37,359 nucleotides of DNA, from contig JAHEDT010000021.1 in NCBI GenBank assembly GCA_024641085.1, forward strand, positions 1-37,359, given 5' to 3'. A program made the translations under genes and the position numbers. The DNA is from Geobacteraceae bacterium. GTDB taxonomy: Bacteria; Desulfobacterota; Desulfuromonadia; Desulfuromonadales; BM103. The notes under the pieces are model-generated. The model ran no database searches and had not been told where the DNA came from. It was given only the letters and a program-made list of their open reading frames with translations. Positions 7,807 through 16,004 of the stretch are shown in pieces (positions within the stretch are counted from its first letter, which is position 1; the number at the start of each line of letters is the position of its first letter).

Positions 7807-7929
7807 GTCACACCTCCGCCGGTTACTAACTCTCTACAACAATTACCATCTTTTCTGCCTGGTGCAAGCAAAAAACTGCTGTTTTTCATTAACTTAACGA
7901 AATCATTGGGGTATGAGCAACGACCACTT

Positions 7930-8436
7930 TCAGAAAAAACGCATGCCGGTCAACAGAGCGGCCACAGCCAGGCCGAACAGCAGGGCACACAGGCCGTTGC
8001 GAATCCACCGGTACTTGTGGGTCAGCCGGTGCCTGCCGAGGTAATAGATCTCTCTCAGGTAAGCATCGTAGAGCTTGTCACGGTCGGCGAGGGTCTCCTT
8101 GAAGGCCACCTTGAATTCCTCCTCGCTGACCCGGGCGAAAGAGCGAAAATAGAAGATGTTCAACACACCCTTGACGTGCAGGGCCGGGATGATCGCAAAG
8201 ATCGAGGAGAGAATCGCCATGGCGCCGGTGACCATCAGAACGATGAACGTCGCCAGGTCGAGCTTGTCATACTGGGTTACCGAGATCGTCAACATCAGAG
8301 AGGCCGCGGTCATGATCATCGACGCCTTGTGATCGGCCATCTGGTTAAGCGTCATGTGCTTGGTCAGGTTGGCGCGCAGGGCATTGCTCGCCAAAAGCCG
8401 CGGCAGGATCGGTTCTTCCACCTTGGTCTCCTCCAT
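7930..8436 (-). CDS. DUF5706/PycTM-like membrane protein
   Basis: The 168-residue protein has a short cytoplasmic N-terminus, then NQMADHKASMIMTAASLML, whose (A)D-x-KAS-M start of the first membrane helix is characteristic of the PycTM (DUF5706) family as I recall it. Predicted membrane segments are about 38-54, 60-86 and 145-166, with a charged helical region (102-140) between the last two. PycTM proteins are the membrane-disrupting effectors of Pycsar anti-phage systems, triggered by cCMP or cUMP. No pyrimidine cyclase gene is adjacent, so a defence role is not shown; many family members occur alone. AGAGGAG six bases before the ATG at 8436 sets the start; earlier GTG and ATG codons in frame lack one. 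Confidence 0.72.
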   Translation of the reverse strand: MEETKVEEPILPRLLASNALRANLTKHMTLNQMADHKASMIMTAASLMLTISVTQYDKLDLATFIVLMVTGAMAILSSIFAIIPALHVKGVLNIFYFRSFARVSEEEFKVAFKETLADRDKLYDAYLREIYYLGRHRLTHKYRWIRNGLCALLFGLAVAALLTGMRFF

Positions 8437-8442
8437 TACTTG

Positions 8443-8449
8443 CTCCTCT
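8443..8449 (-). promoter_or_regulatory. Ribosome binding site fixing the DUF5706 gene start
   Basis: AGAGGAG on the minus strand lies six bases before the ATG at 8436 and rules against the longer frame starting at 8475. Confidence 0.7.
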
Positions 8450-8559
8450 GTCATGAGAATTGTGTGATCGAACACTTACTTATCATAACGCGGCGTTGAT
8501 ATCTTGTCTGCAAAATGCAACCGATCGGGATCTTTCGCAATGCTTTTGTAAGTGGAGCT

Positions 8560-8605
8560 AAAAACCACAACAAGGCGAGGCTTGCCAGGAAGACACGAAG
8601 GCACC
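8560..8605. repeat. Relic of an 'accacaa...agacacgaagg' intergenic repeat
   Basis: The stretch has the periodic ACCACAA / GACACGAAGGCACC pattern seen at 7098-7121 and, inverted, at 14435-14462. It lies in the 8437-8775 gap between divergent genes; the other element there is the probable SRAP promoter. Confidence 0.5.
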
Positions 8606-8722
8606 AATCCGCGTCTTATTTCCGGTTAAGTTCGTTGGGGCTGGCCCGGCAAAGGTGCTGTTTGTATAACAATATCTGTTATCGCACGGTGTCCTGGACG
8701 CTTAGAGATTAACCTTTCTGGT

Positions 8723-8728
8723 TATAAT
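8723..8728 (+). promoter_or_regulatory. Probable -10 element of the SRAP gene promoter
   Basis: A perfect TATAAT lies 47 bases before the ATG at 8776. No good -35 element sits 15-18 bases upstream; the best candidate is CTTAGA at 8701-8706. The call rests on the -10 match alone. Confidence 0.4.
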
Positions 8729-8775
8729 TCGTTGGTAAATATTGCATATTCCCCACGACCTATTAACCTTGAATC

Positions 8776-9459
8776 ATGTGTGGTCGATTTGCCCTTGAAC
8801 ATTCCACTGAACAGCTTATGAAAACCTACCGGCTTTCATCAATACCCGACGTGCCCCCGCGCTACAACATTGCCCCCGGCCAGCAGGTTGGCGTGGTCAG
8901 ACAGAACCATGACGATATGCGCCAACTGGTCACCATGAAATGGGGACTGGTTCCGTCATGGTCGAAGGACCCGGCCGTCGGCAACCGGATGATCAACGCC
9001 CGCAGCGAGACCGTGCATGAAAAACCATCCTTCAGGCAGGCGTTCCGCTCCAGGCGCTGCATCATTCCGGCGAGCGGCTTTTATGAGTGGCACCAGGCAA
9101 GAAATGTAAAGATCCCCCACTACGTTCGCCTGCGTGACGGCCTCGTCATGTCCCTGGCCGGATTGTGGGAGAAGTGGAAAGCTCCGCAGGGGGAGGAGAT
9201 CGAGACGTGCACCATTCTCACCACGGCGGCGAACGGCCTGGTCAAGCAATTTCACGATCGCATGCCGGTGATTCTGCACAACGAGGAGTTCGATCTCTGG
9301 CTCGATCGGGACAGCGACGATCTCGGCCGCCTGGCGGAGCTGTTTCACCCCTACCCCTCCGATTTGCTGGTGGAGCATCCTGTCTCCATGGAGGTCAACA
9401 GTCCCCACAACGAGGACCCCAGCTGCATCCTTCCTCTGGACCTGGCCTCCGGAGATTAA
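8776..9459 (+). CDS. yedK: SRAP domain protein (HMCES/YedK-type abasic-site sensor)
   Basis: The 227-residue protein is a complete SOS-response-associated peptidase domain. C2 directly after the initiator Met is the residue that forms the thiazolidine link with abasic sites. N74 in NARSE, E104 in GFYEW and H160 in HDRMPVIL match the known YedK active-site set. The protein should bind abasic sites in single-stranded DNA, shielding them as a DNA-protein crosslink that can later reverse. The need for Cys at position 2 fixes this start, although no Shine-Dalgarno is visible and a perfect TATAAT lies 47 bases upstream. The MFS gene follows on the same strand after 71 bases. Confidence 0.93.
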   Translation: MCGRFALEHSTEQLMKTYRLSSIPDVPPRYNIAPGQQVGVVRQNHDDMRQLVTMKWGLVPSWSKDPAVGNRMINARSETVHEKPSFRQAFRSRRCIIPASGFYEWHQARNVKIPHYVRLRDGLVMSLAGLWEKWKAPQGEEIETCTILTTAANGLVKQFHDRMPVILHNEEFDLWLDRDSDDLGRLAELFHPYPSDLLVEHPVSMEVNSPHNEDPSCILPLDLASGD

Positions 9460-9530
9460 TGGCACGCTGTACCGGCATCAGACCTGACCAGCCAGGTCGG
9501 GCGACTCTCCCCGAAGGATAAGGCACGATA

Positions 9531-10880
9531 ATGGCGCCCGGTGCTCCGCCCTTCCTGATTCCCAACGTCCGCTTGTTCATCATCTTCCGCGTACTGTTCA
9601 ACGCGCGCTTCTATTACCCCGTTTTCTCGATCCTGTTCCTGGATTTCGGCCTGACCCTCTCCCAGTTCGCCCTGCTGAACGTCGTATGGGCGGTGACCAT
9701 CGTGTTGTGCGAGGTCCCCTTCGGAGCCCTGGCCGACAGTTTCGGACGGCGCAACCTGCTGGTTTGTGCCGGGGGCCTGATGGTTCTGGAAATTGCGCTT
9801 TGGGCATTCGTGCCGCGCGACAATCTCGACCTGCTGTTCTGGGCTTTTGTCCTCAACCGGATCTTGAGCGGCATGGCGGAAGCGGCCGCCAGCGGCGCCG
9901 ATGAGGCGCTGGCTTACGACAGTCTCAAGCAGCAGGGTGACAGCAGCGACTGGGGACGTGTCCTGGAACGGCAAATCCAGCTGCAGTCGGCCGGCTTCGT
10001 CGTTGCCATGACCCTTGGCGGCGTACTTTACGACCACGCGCTGCTGCAGCAGCTACTACAGCTGTTCGGTCTGCACTGGGTCATCACCAGCGAGACCACG
10101 CTACGGCTGCCGATCTACTTCACCCTGGCATCTGCCATCCTGGCCCTGCTGACCACCTTGAGAATGCGCGAGGTTAACGACAGAACCGGCCGAACGACGG
10201 CCAGCAGCCAGTCGATCCAAGCCGCCCTGGACCTGGTCTGGCGGGCCGGCGGATGGATCTTTCGCACGCCTTTCGTGCTTGCAGTGATGCTGTTCGGCCT
10301 GTTGTGCGACAGCGTGATCAGGATGATCCTGACCATGGACAGCCAGTATTATCGACTGATCGAGATTCCTGAAGCGCTCTTCGGGGTAATCGGTTCGCTG
10401 CTGGCCTTGTTCGGCTTCGTGGTGCCCGCACTGGCCAGGCGCCTGGCTGAGAGCCGCACACCGCTCTTCAACCTGCTTTGGACCGCCTCGGCGATCCTGC
10501 TCGGCCTGATCGGCATCTGCTTCGTTTGGCCGTGGTTCGGTCTGCTGCCGGCGCTGCTGCTGTTCAGCAATCTTTACCTGGTCGGATTCTTCAGCAGCTA
10601 CTACCTCAACCAGGCCGTCACTGCCGAGCAGCGGGCCACGGTGCTTAGTTTCAAGGGGCTGTTTCTCAACCTTGGCTATGGCGGAATCGGCCTGCTTTAT
10701 GCACTTTTGCTCGCGCTGCTGCGTGGTCGAATCGTGCAATCAGACTCGAACCTGAGCGAGACGCTGCTTAAAAACCAGGTATTCGTCGACTCCCTGCCCT
10801 GGTTCGTCGGCTACTTCGGGGTTCTTTTGACCGTGCTGCTGCTGGTTGCATGGCGCATGTTCGGCAAACCGCGCCGATAA
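9531..10880 (+). CDS. MFS transporter
   Basis: The 449-residue protein has about twelve hydrophobic segments and the MFS motif A region as FGALADSFGRR (residues 64-74) after the second segment. The N-terminal half begins with two hydrophobic helices (about 14-34 and 40-62). The substrate is not evident. It ends only ten bases from the convergent ovoB stop, so a link to ovothiol is only positional. GAAGGATAAGG lies before the ATG. It may be cotranscribed with the SRAP gene 71 bases upstream. Confidence 0.85.
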   Translation: MAPGAPPFLIPNVRLFIIFRVLFNARFYYPVFSILFLDFGLTLSQFALLNVVWAVTIVLCEVPFGALADSFGRRNLLVCAGGLMVLEIALWAFVPRDNLDLLFWAFVLNRILSGMAEAAASGADEALAYDSLKQQGDSSDWGRVLERQIQLQSAGFVVAMTLGGVLYDHALLQQLLQLFGLHWVITSETTLRLPIYFTLASAILALLTTLRMREVNDRTGRTTASSQSIQAALDLVWRAGGWIFRTPFVLAVMLFGLLCDSVIRMILTMDSQYYRLIEIPEALFGVIGSLLALFGFVVPALARRLAESRTPLFNLLWTASAILLGLIGICFVWPWFGLLPALLLFSNLYLVGFFSSYYLNQAVTAEQRATVLSFKGLFLNLGYGGIGLLYALLLALLRGRIVQSDSNLSETLLKNQVFVDSLPWFVGYFGVLLTVLLLVAWRMFGKPRR

Positions 10881-10890
10881 GCGCCGCTCG

Positions 10891-12072
10891 TCAGAGCAGC
10901 TGGCGCAGGGCGGCGGCGAAGCGATCGATCTCTTCCAAGGTATTGTAGTAGTGCAATGAGGCCCGCAGCAGGGGCGGATGGGGGCGCTGCGCGGAGCTGA
11001 CCGGGTTGGCAGAGAACGGCACGACCGAGCAATTGATCTGCCGGGCGGCGAGCTGCTGCTGCAGCTGTTCGGCGGGAACCTGCGTCGCGTAAAAGGTGAC
11101 GATGCCACACTGTATCTGGCCCGGATCGGCCACGGTGACCCCGCCGATGGCGTGCAGTTCCCGGCGCAGGCTGCCGGCGAGCTGGGCGATCCGCTCGCTG
11201 ATCGATGGCAGCCCCCACTCGAGGGCATAGTCGATGGCGACCCCCAGGGCGAGCTGGCCCGCGCAGCTGCGCTCCCAGCACTCGAAACGCTTCGCATCGG
11301 CACGCACCCGGTAGCGATTGATGTCAAGCAGCTCGGCCGCGTAATGGTTGAGCTGATCCGGTTCGAGCTGTTCAATCAGGGCAGAACGCACATAGAGCAG
11401 CCCGGTGCCACGCGGGCCGCGCAGGAACTTGCGGCCGGTGCCGCAGAGCAGGTCGCAGCCGATCTCTTCGACATCGACCGGCAGCTGGCCGAGGGCCTGG
11501 CAGGCGTCGAGCAGGTAGGGAACGCCGGCGGATCTTGCCACTTTGCCGACCGCCGCTGCCGGGTTGACCAGGCCGCTCCCGGAGGGCACCTGGGTCAGGC
11601 AGACCAGCCGGGCTCGTGCGTCGATCAACCGCTCCAGGGCGGCGACATCGATCTGGCCGTGGGCATCGTCCGGGACCCAGACAATCTCGACCCCCCGCCT
11701 TTTTGCCCGGTGCAGCAGGGCCACCAGGTTGCTGCCGTACTCGGCACAGCCGGCCAGGATGCGGTCGCCTGGCCTGAAGTCGAAGGCGTAGAAAGCGGCG
11801 TTCCAGGCCCGCGTCGCGCTGTCCGTGTAAGCGATTTCTTCGGCAGAGCAGTTCAGCAGGCGCGCGCCGGCGGCGTAGAAGTTGTCCAGCTCGGCGCCAC
11901 GCCGGGCCATGACTTCATACCCCCCCTGCTCTTCCTCTTCGCGCAGGTACCGGTAGAGGGCGTCGGCAACCGGAACCGGCGGCAGGGAAGCGCCGGCATT
12001 GTTGAAATGAATCCGCTGTTCGCAGCCGCGGGTTTCACGGCGGGCCCGCGCAAGATCGAATTCTCGGCTCAT
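10891..12072 (-). CDS. ovoB: PLP-dependent sulfoxide lyase, probable OvoB
   Basis: The 393-residue protein is a class V aminotransferase-fold enzyme of the cysteine desulfurase/selenocysteine lyase type. The cofactor-binding D189 is in YLLDACQ and the Schiff-base K215 is in GTGRKFLRG. Directly behind ovoA it fits OvoB, which cleaves the C-S bond of 5-histidylcysteine sulfoxide to release 5-thiohistidine plus pyruvate and ammonia. An EgtE-like assignment is the alternative, but the partner enzyme is of OvoA type. The ATG at 12072 shares one base with the ovoA stop (TGATG), and GGGAGAA lies about ten bases upstream, so translation is probably coupled. A GTG at 12090 in frame is less likely. Confidence 0.85.
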   Translation of the reverse strand: MSREFDLARARRETRGCEQRIHFNNAGASLPPVPVADALYRYLREEEEQGGYEVMARRGAELDNFYAAGARLLNCSAEEIAYTDSATRAWNAAFYAFDFRPGDRILAGCAEYGSNLVALLHRAKRRGVEIVWVPDDAHGQIDVAALERLIDARARLVCLTQVPSGSGLVNPAAAVGKVARSAGVPYLLDACQALGQLPVDVEEIGCDLLCGTGRKFLRGPRGTGLLYVRSALIEQLEPDQLNHYAAELLDINRYRVRADAKRFECWERSCAGQLALGVAIDYALEWGLPSISERIAQLAGSLRRELHAIGGVTVADPGQIQCGIVTFYATQVPAEQLQQQLAARQINCSVVPFSANPVSSAQRPHPPLLRASLHYYNTLEEIDRFAAALRQLL

Positions 12073-14180
12073 CACGAGGTTTTCTCCCACACGGTCAATT
12101 GTGAAACCGTGTGCTGGAACTTGCGGGCGGTTTCGCGAAGCACGAACTCGACATCGCGCGGCTCGCCGAGTCTGCAGAAATGGGACGCGAGCTGATCGTC
12201 CAGGCCCTGCAGGGTCGTGAAGGGTTCACCGGCCCGGCGGATACCGCCAACCCAGTGGGACTTTTTGGTGAATTCCTCCAGCCAGGTGTAGGGGGACGCG
12301 ATCACCAGCAGACCGCCGGGGTTGATGCGCTCGTGGATCATCGCGAGGAAGCGGGCCGGGTCGTAAAGTCGATCGAGCAGGTTGGCGGCCAGCACCAGGT
12401 CGTAGCCGGTGAACTGCGCCTTGAGATTGTGGGCGTCGCCCTGGACGAACTCGATCCTGTCGCCAAGGCCCTCCAGGCCGAATTCAGCCAGGCGCTTCTC
12501 GTGGAAGGAGACGATCTCACCCTCCTCCGGCAGTTGGTAGTGAATGACCCCCTTATCCTGCAGCTGGTGAGCGATGCGGATGAAGCGGGCGGAGAAGTCG
12601 ACGCCCGTAACCAACGCGAACTGCCTGGCCAGTTCGAAGCTGGCACGGCCGACCGCGCAGCCGAGATCCAGGGCGCGGCGCTTCGGCCGCCCCCCCATGT
12701 CGGCGAGGCAGATCTGCGCCAGCTGGACCGGAAAATTGCTGACGCCGAACTTATCCGGGCCGAAGTGCGCATCGCAGTACTGGGCCACGGCATCATCGGT
12801 CTCGTACATCGCTTCCGGCTCTTCGACGCTCTGTTCGGCGGCCACGTAACGAAAGCCGGCGTGTTGGAAGAAGTGGCGACGGAAGGCGTAGCGTGAATCA
12901 CGGGTCGCCTCGTTGCCGGTGGAGATCCACGAGCCGCCCTTGATCAGGTTGTGCTGGGTGTCGAAGGTTGGCGTCGAGAAGTCGTCGTACCAGGGATGCA
13001 CCTCGAAACCGGTGAAGCCGGTGATCGGGGTTTCGGTCCATTGCCAGACATTGCCGATGATGTCATAAAAATCCCCGAAGACGAACCGGTTGACCGGGCA
13101 GGAAGAGGCCCAGTACTCGAGATTGATATTGCCAGGCGCCCGCTCCCAGTAGGGCTGGTCGGGAATCTCGTGCAGATCATGCAGGCGATACCATTCGTCT
13201 TCGGTGGGCAAGCGGATGGGCAGGCCGCTCTGCTGCCCCTTCCAGTTGCAGAAAGCCTTGGCCTCGAGGTAATTGACCTCCACCGGCCAGTTCCAGGGCA
13301 TGGAGATCTCCCGGGCCATGGTGCGGAAGCGATAGCCGTTGTCGTCCCGGATCCAGAAGAGTGGCTGTTGAGCCTTGCTGAAGCCGACCCAGCGCCAGCC
13401 TTCGTCGGTCCAGTACTGCTCATGCCGGTAGCCGCCGGCCTCGACGAACTCCAGGAATTCCCGGTTGGACACCAGGTACCTGCTGGCGTCAAAATCCTCC
13501 ACGTTGAAGTGGTGGCGTCCGTATTCGTTGTCCCAGCCATACAGCGGGTGAGTCCGGGTCTTGCCCAGCACCACCTTGCCGCCGGCAACCGGCAGGAGCT
13601 CGTTGCGCGGCGCCTCTCCGGACTCCGTGCAGATGTCCCAGAGCGGCAGCTGGCGCACCCGGTCGAGGGGCATGCGGCGGAGGATTACCGACGAGGTTTC
13701 CAGGTGAATGCGCTGGTGCTCGATCCCCATCATGATCGCCCAGAAGGGGTTGTCCCAGTCGATGGGCAGCGTCAGCGGCAAGGTCTCGATCACGCTGTCG
13801 ACCAGGGACCGCACCTGGTCACGGTAGGCCTTGACTTCGGCGACCGTCGGCCAGTCGTAGTGGGCATCGTCGAGATCGTCCCAGGACATTTCGTCGACAC
13901 CGATGGCGAACATCGCTTCGAAGCGCGGGTTGATGCGTTCATCGATGATTCTGGCGACGATCAGCTTGTTGATATAAAAAACCGCGGTATGGCCGAGATA
14001 GAAGATCGGCGGATGGCGCAGCGGTTCGGCGCGCAGGGTGAACGCCGCGTCGTCGGCCAGTGTGTCGTAGAGCTGCTCATCGATGCTGTAGGTCTTATGG
14101 AAGTAGGCGCGAATCTCGCTGCGCTTGTCGTCCGGAGCTCCCGTATTCAGGATCGTGGTACGGGTATTACGGAGGTCCAT
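12072..14180 (-). CDS. ovoA: OvoA, 5-histidylcysteine sulfoxide synthase / methyltransferase
   Basis: The 702-residue protein has the three parts of OvoA. Residues 20-170 are a DinB-like domain with the iron triad H64 (LGHTAVFY), H155 and H159 (GIEHQRIHLE). Residues 195-450 are a formylglycine-generating-enzyme-type domain with RLPTEDEW, IGNVWQWTE, KGGSW and RYAFRRHFFQHAGFRYV; Y431 there may be the catalytic tyrosine. Residues 460-702 are a SAM methyltransferase with ALDLGCAVGRASFE at 503-516. The N-terminal part couples L-cysteine and L-histidine with O2 to 5-histidylcysteine sulfoxide; the C-terminal part methylates 5-thiohistidine to ovothiol A. AAAGGAG precedes the ATG and a perfect TATAAT lies 36 bases upstream. 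Both domains look intact. Confidence 0.94.
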   Translation of the reverse strand: MDLRNTRTTILNTGAPDDKRSEIRAYFHKTYSIDEQLYDTLADDAAFTLRAEPLRHPPIFYLGHTAVFYINKLIVARIIDERINPRFEAMFAIGVDEMSWDDLDDAHYDWPTVAEVKAYRDQVRSLVDSVIETLPLTLPIDWDNPFWAIMMGIEHQRIHLETSSVILRRMPLDRVRQLPLWDICTESGEAPRNELLPVAGGKVVLGKTRTHPLYGWDNEYGRHHFNVEDFDASRYLVSNREFLEFVEAGGYRHEQYWTDEGWRWVGFSKAQQPLFWIRDDNGYRFRTMAREISMPWNWPVEVNYLEAKAFCNWKGQQSGLPIRLPTEDEWYRLHDLHEIPDQPYWERAPGNINLEYWASSCPVNRFVFGDFYDIIGNVWQWTETPITGFTGFEVHPWYDDFSTPTFDTQHNLIKGGSWISTGNEATRDSRYAFRRHFFQHAGFRYVAAEQSVEEPEAMYETDDAVAQYCDAHFGPDKFGVSNFPVQLAQICLADMGGRPKRRALDLGCAVGRASFELARQFALVTGVDFSARFIRIAHQLQDKGVIHYQLPEEGEIVSFHEKRLAEFGLEGLGDRIEFVQGDAHNLKAQFTGYDLVLAANLLDRLYDPARFLAMIHERINPGGLLVIASPYTWLEEFTKKSHWVGGIRRAGEPFTTLQGLDDQLASHFCRLGEPRDVEFVLRETARKFQHTVSQLTVWEKTS

Positions 14181-14215
14181 GTTGTCTCCTTTCAGCTCGA
14201 ATGCTGCAGTAACTC

Positions 14216-14221
14216 ATTATA
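14216..14221 (-). promoter_or_regulatory. Probable -10 element of the ovoA promoter
   Basis: A perfect TATAAT on the minus strand lies 35 bases before the ATG at 14180. The -35 region 17 bases further upstream reads GCCACA, matching only the ACA half of the consensus. Confidence 0.5.
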
Positions 14222-14319
14222 ACAAGCTGCGACAAGAATGTGGCCGGCGGGCAACCCAAGCGACGGCAGAAGTCTGGCCAGCAGGCGATTTTTCCGGCTC
14301 TATAACCCCAAAAAGGCTT

Positions 14320-14341
14320 AACGCGGAAACGCAGAGGGAAA
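14320..14341 (+). repeat. Short copy of the 'aacgc...cgcagagggaaa' repeat
   Basis: This stretch shares TAACGC and ACGCAGAGGGAAA with 7269-7299 but lacks the middle unit. It lies in the 14181-14561 gap, which also holds the ovoA promoter and the repeat relic at 14435-14462. Confidence 0.5.
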
Positions 14342-14434
14342 TTTTATATACGTTAAATCAAAAATATTTTTCAGGTTAAGATCGAACAATCAGGTCAAGC
14401 CAGGGTGATGCCTGCTCAGCATGAGCTGTGATTG

Positions 14435-14462
14435 CTTCGTGTCTTGCTGACTTTGTGGCGAA
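14435..14462 (-). repeat. Inverted relic of the 'caaagtca...gacacgaag' repeat
   Basis: The reverse complement of this stretch reads like 7098-7121 and 8560-8605 (ACAAAGTCA then AGACACGAAG). It is 122 bases from the other repeat family copy at 14320-14341. Confidence 0.5.
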
Positions 14463-14561
14463 CCTTGATTGCGGTTCTAAGTCGGTCATTTTCAGTCCGG
14501 CCGCCGGCCAAAAGATTGTTGCCCGACTGGTCCGCGAGTGCCGGGAGCAACCGGACCCGCT

Positions 14562-15971
14562 CTAAAGATCGAACGACTGCTGCGGTTCCGGTATGGCGAC
14601 ATTCCCGATCCCCAGTTCAGCGCGCAGCGCATCGGCGAAGCTCGCCGAGGACTCCTCCTCGCCATGGACGATAAAGGTGTGCTGCGGCTTGTGCCCCATG
14701 ACCCGGACGAAATCCAGCAGACCTTCGCGGTCGGCATGACCCGAGAATCCCTCCAGGACTTCCACCCTGGCCCGCACCGGGAATTCCTCGCCGAAAATCC
14801 GCACGGTCTTGGCCTGTTCCACGATCAGCCGGCCAAGGGTGTTGGGTGCCTGCCAGCTGGTCATGAGTATCGTATTGCGCGGGTCGCTGATGCGGTTGCG
14901 CAGGTGGTGGAGGATCCGGCCGCCCTCCAGCATGCCGCTGGAGCTGATGATGATCGCAGGAACCTTCAGGGCGTTGAGGGCCTTGGACTGCTCCACGGTC
15001 TGGGTGTACTTGAGGCGGCCGAAGCCGAAGGGATTCTTGTCGTCGTCGGCCAGCAGGAATTCACGGGTCTCGGCATCGTAGACTTCCGGGTGCAGCCGGA
15101 AGATATCTGTCGTGCGGGTCGCCAGCGGGCTGTCGACGAAGATCGGCATATCGGGGATGGCCTGCTCGTTGTAAAGCTTGTGCAGAGCATAGACCAGCTG
15201 CTGGGTCCGGCCGACGGCGAAGGCCGGGATCAGCAGCGAGCCGCCGCGGCCAACCGTCTCTTTGACGATGCGCTCCAGCTCTTTTTCCGACTCGGGGTAC
15301 GGTGGGTGCAGCCGGTTGCCGTAGGTGCTCTCCATGATCAGGATATCGGCACCTGCACTGATCGGGACCGGATCGCGGATGATCGGGATATCCGGTCTGC
15401 CGATATCGCCGCTGAATACGAGGCGGTGGGAACGCCCGGTCTCCTGGTCGTCGATCTCGAGAATCACGTGAGCGCTGCCCAGCATGTGTCCGGCATCGAC
15501 CAGGGTCAGCCGGACGCCCGGGAAGAGCTGGTGAGGCCTGTTGTAGCTCAGGCCCACGAACTGTTCCATCCCCTTGGCCACATCAGGCTTGGTATATAGC
15601 GGTTCAAAGAGCCGCTGGCCGTTCTTCTGGCGCCGGCGATTGACGAACTCCACGTCCTTCTCCTGGATATAGGCGCTGTCCATAAGCATTACGGCGCACA
15701 GATCGCGGGTTGCCGAGGTACAGAAGATGCTGCCGGAAAAGCCGTTTTTGACCAGGCATGGGATGCGTCCTGAATGATCGATATGGGCGTGGGAAAGCAC
15801 CAGGCAGTCGATCTCGGTGCTCGGGCAGAACTCGCTGCGGTTACGCTCGAAGGCTTCCTTGCGTTTGCCCTGGAACAGGCCGCAGTCGAGCAGGATCTTG
15901 TTGCCGTTAACCTCAATGAGGTGTTGGGAGCCGGTGACCGTGCGGGCGGCGCCGTGGAAGGTGATTTTCAT
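14562..15971 (-). CDS. MBL-fold beta-CASP ribonuclease-like metallo-hydrolase
   Basis: The 469-residue protein has a metallo-beta-lactamase core with HAHIDHSG (H61, H63, D65, H66), the downstream DAGHMLGSAH and FSGDIGRPD metal motifs, a beta-CASP insert in the middle, and an RMMBL-type C-terminus with GFSGHAD and FIVHGEEES. This is the CPSF73-like RNA-processing group, so an endo- or exoribonuclease role is likely; the natural RNA substrate is unknown. AAGGGGAGAA precedes the ATG. It is 33 bases downstream of marC on the same strand and may share its transcript. No convincing terminator follows. Confidence 0.9.
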   Translation of the reverse strand: MKITFHGAARTVTGSQHLIEVNGNKILLDCGLFQGKRKEAFERNRSEFCPSTEIDCLVLSHAHIDHSGRIPCLVKNGFSGSIFCTSATRDLCAVMLMDSAYIQEKDVEFVNRRRQKNGQRLFEPLYTKPDVAKGMEQFVGLSYNRPHQLFPGVRLTLVDAGHMLGSAHVILEIDDQETGRSHRLVFSGDIGRPDIPIIRDPVPISAGADILIMESTYGNRLHPPYPESEKELERIVKETVGRGGSLLIPAFAVGRTQQLVYALHKLYNEQAIPDMPIFVDSPLATRTTDIFRLHPEVYDAETREFLLADDDKNPFGFGRLKYTQTVEQSKALNALKVPAIIISSSGMLEGGRILHHLRNRISDPRNTILMTSWQAPNTLGRLIVEQAKTVRIFGEEFPVRARVEVLEGFSGHADREGLLDFVRVMGHKPQHTFIVHGEEESSASFADALRAELGIGNVAIPEPQQSFDL

Positions 15972-16004
15972 GGTTCTCCCCTTACCGAAAAAGCCTGTGT
16001 TTCC

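Noticed and set aside
10978-14222. Long plus-strand frames of 405, 261 and 423 codons
   Set aside because: They are mirror frames of ovoB and ovoA, whose catalytic motifs are intact on the minus strand.
14529-14557. Hairpin past the beta-CASP gene as its terminator
   Set aside because: The stem is only six pairs with a large loop and the following sequence is not T-rich.
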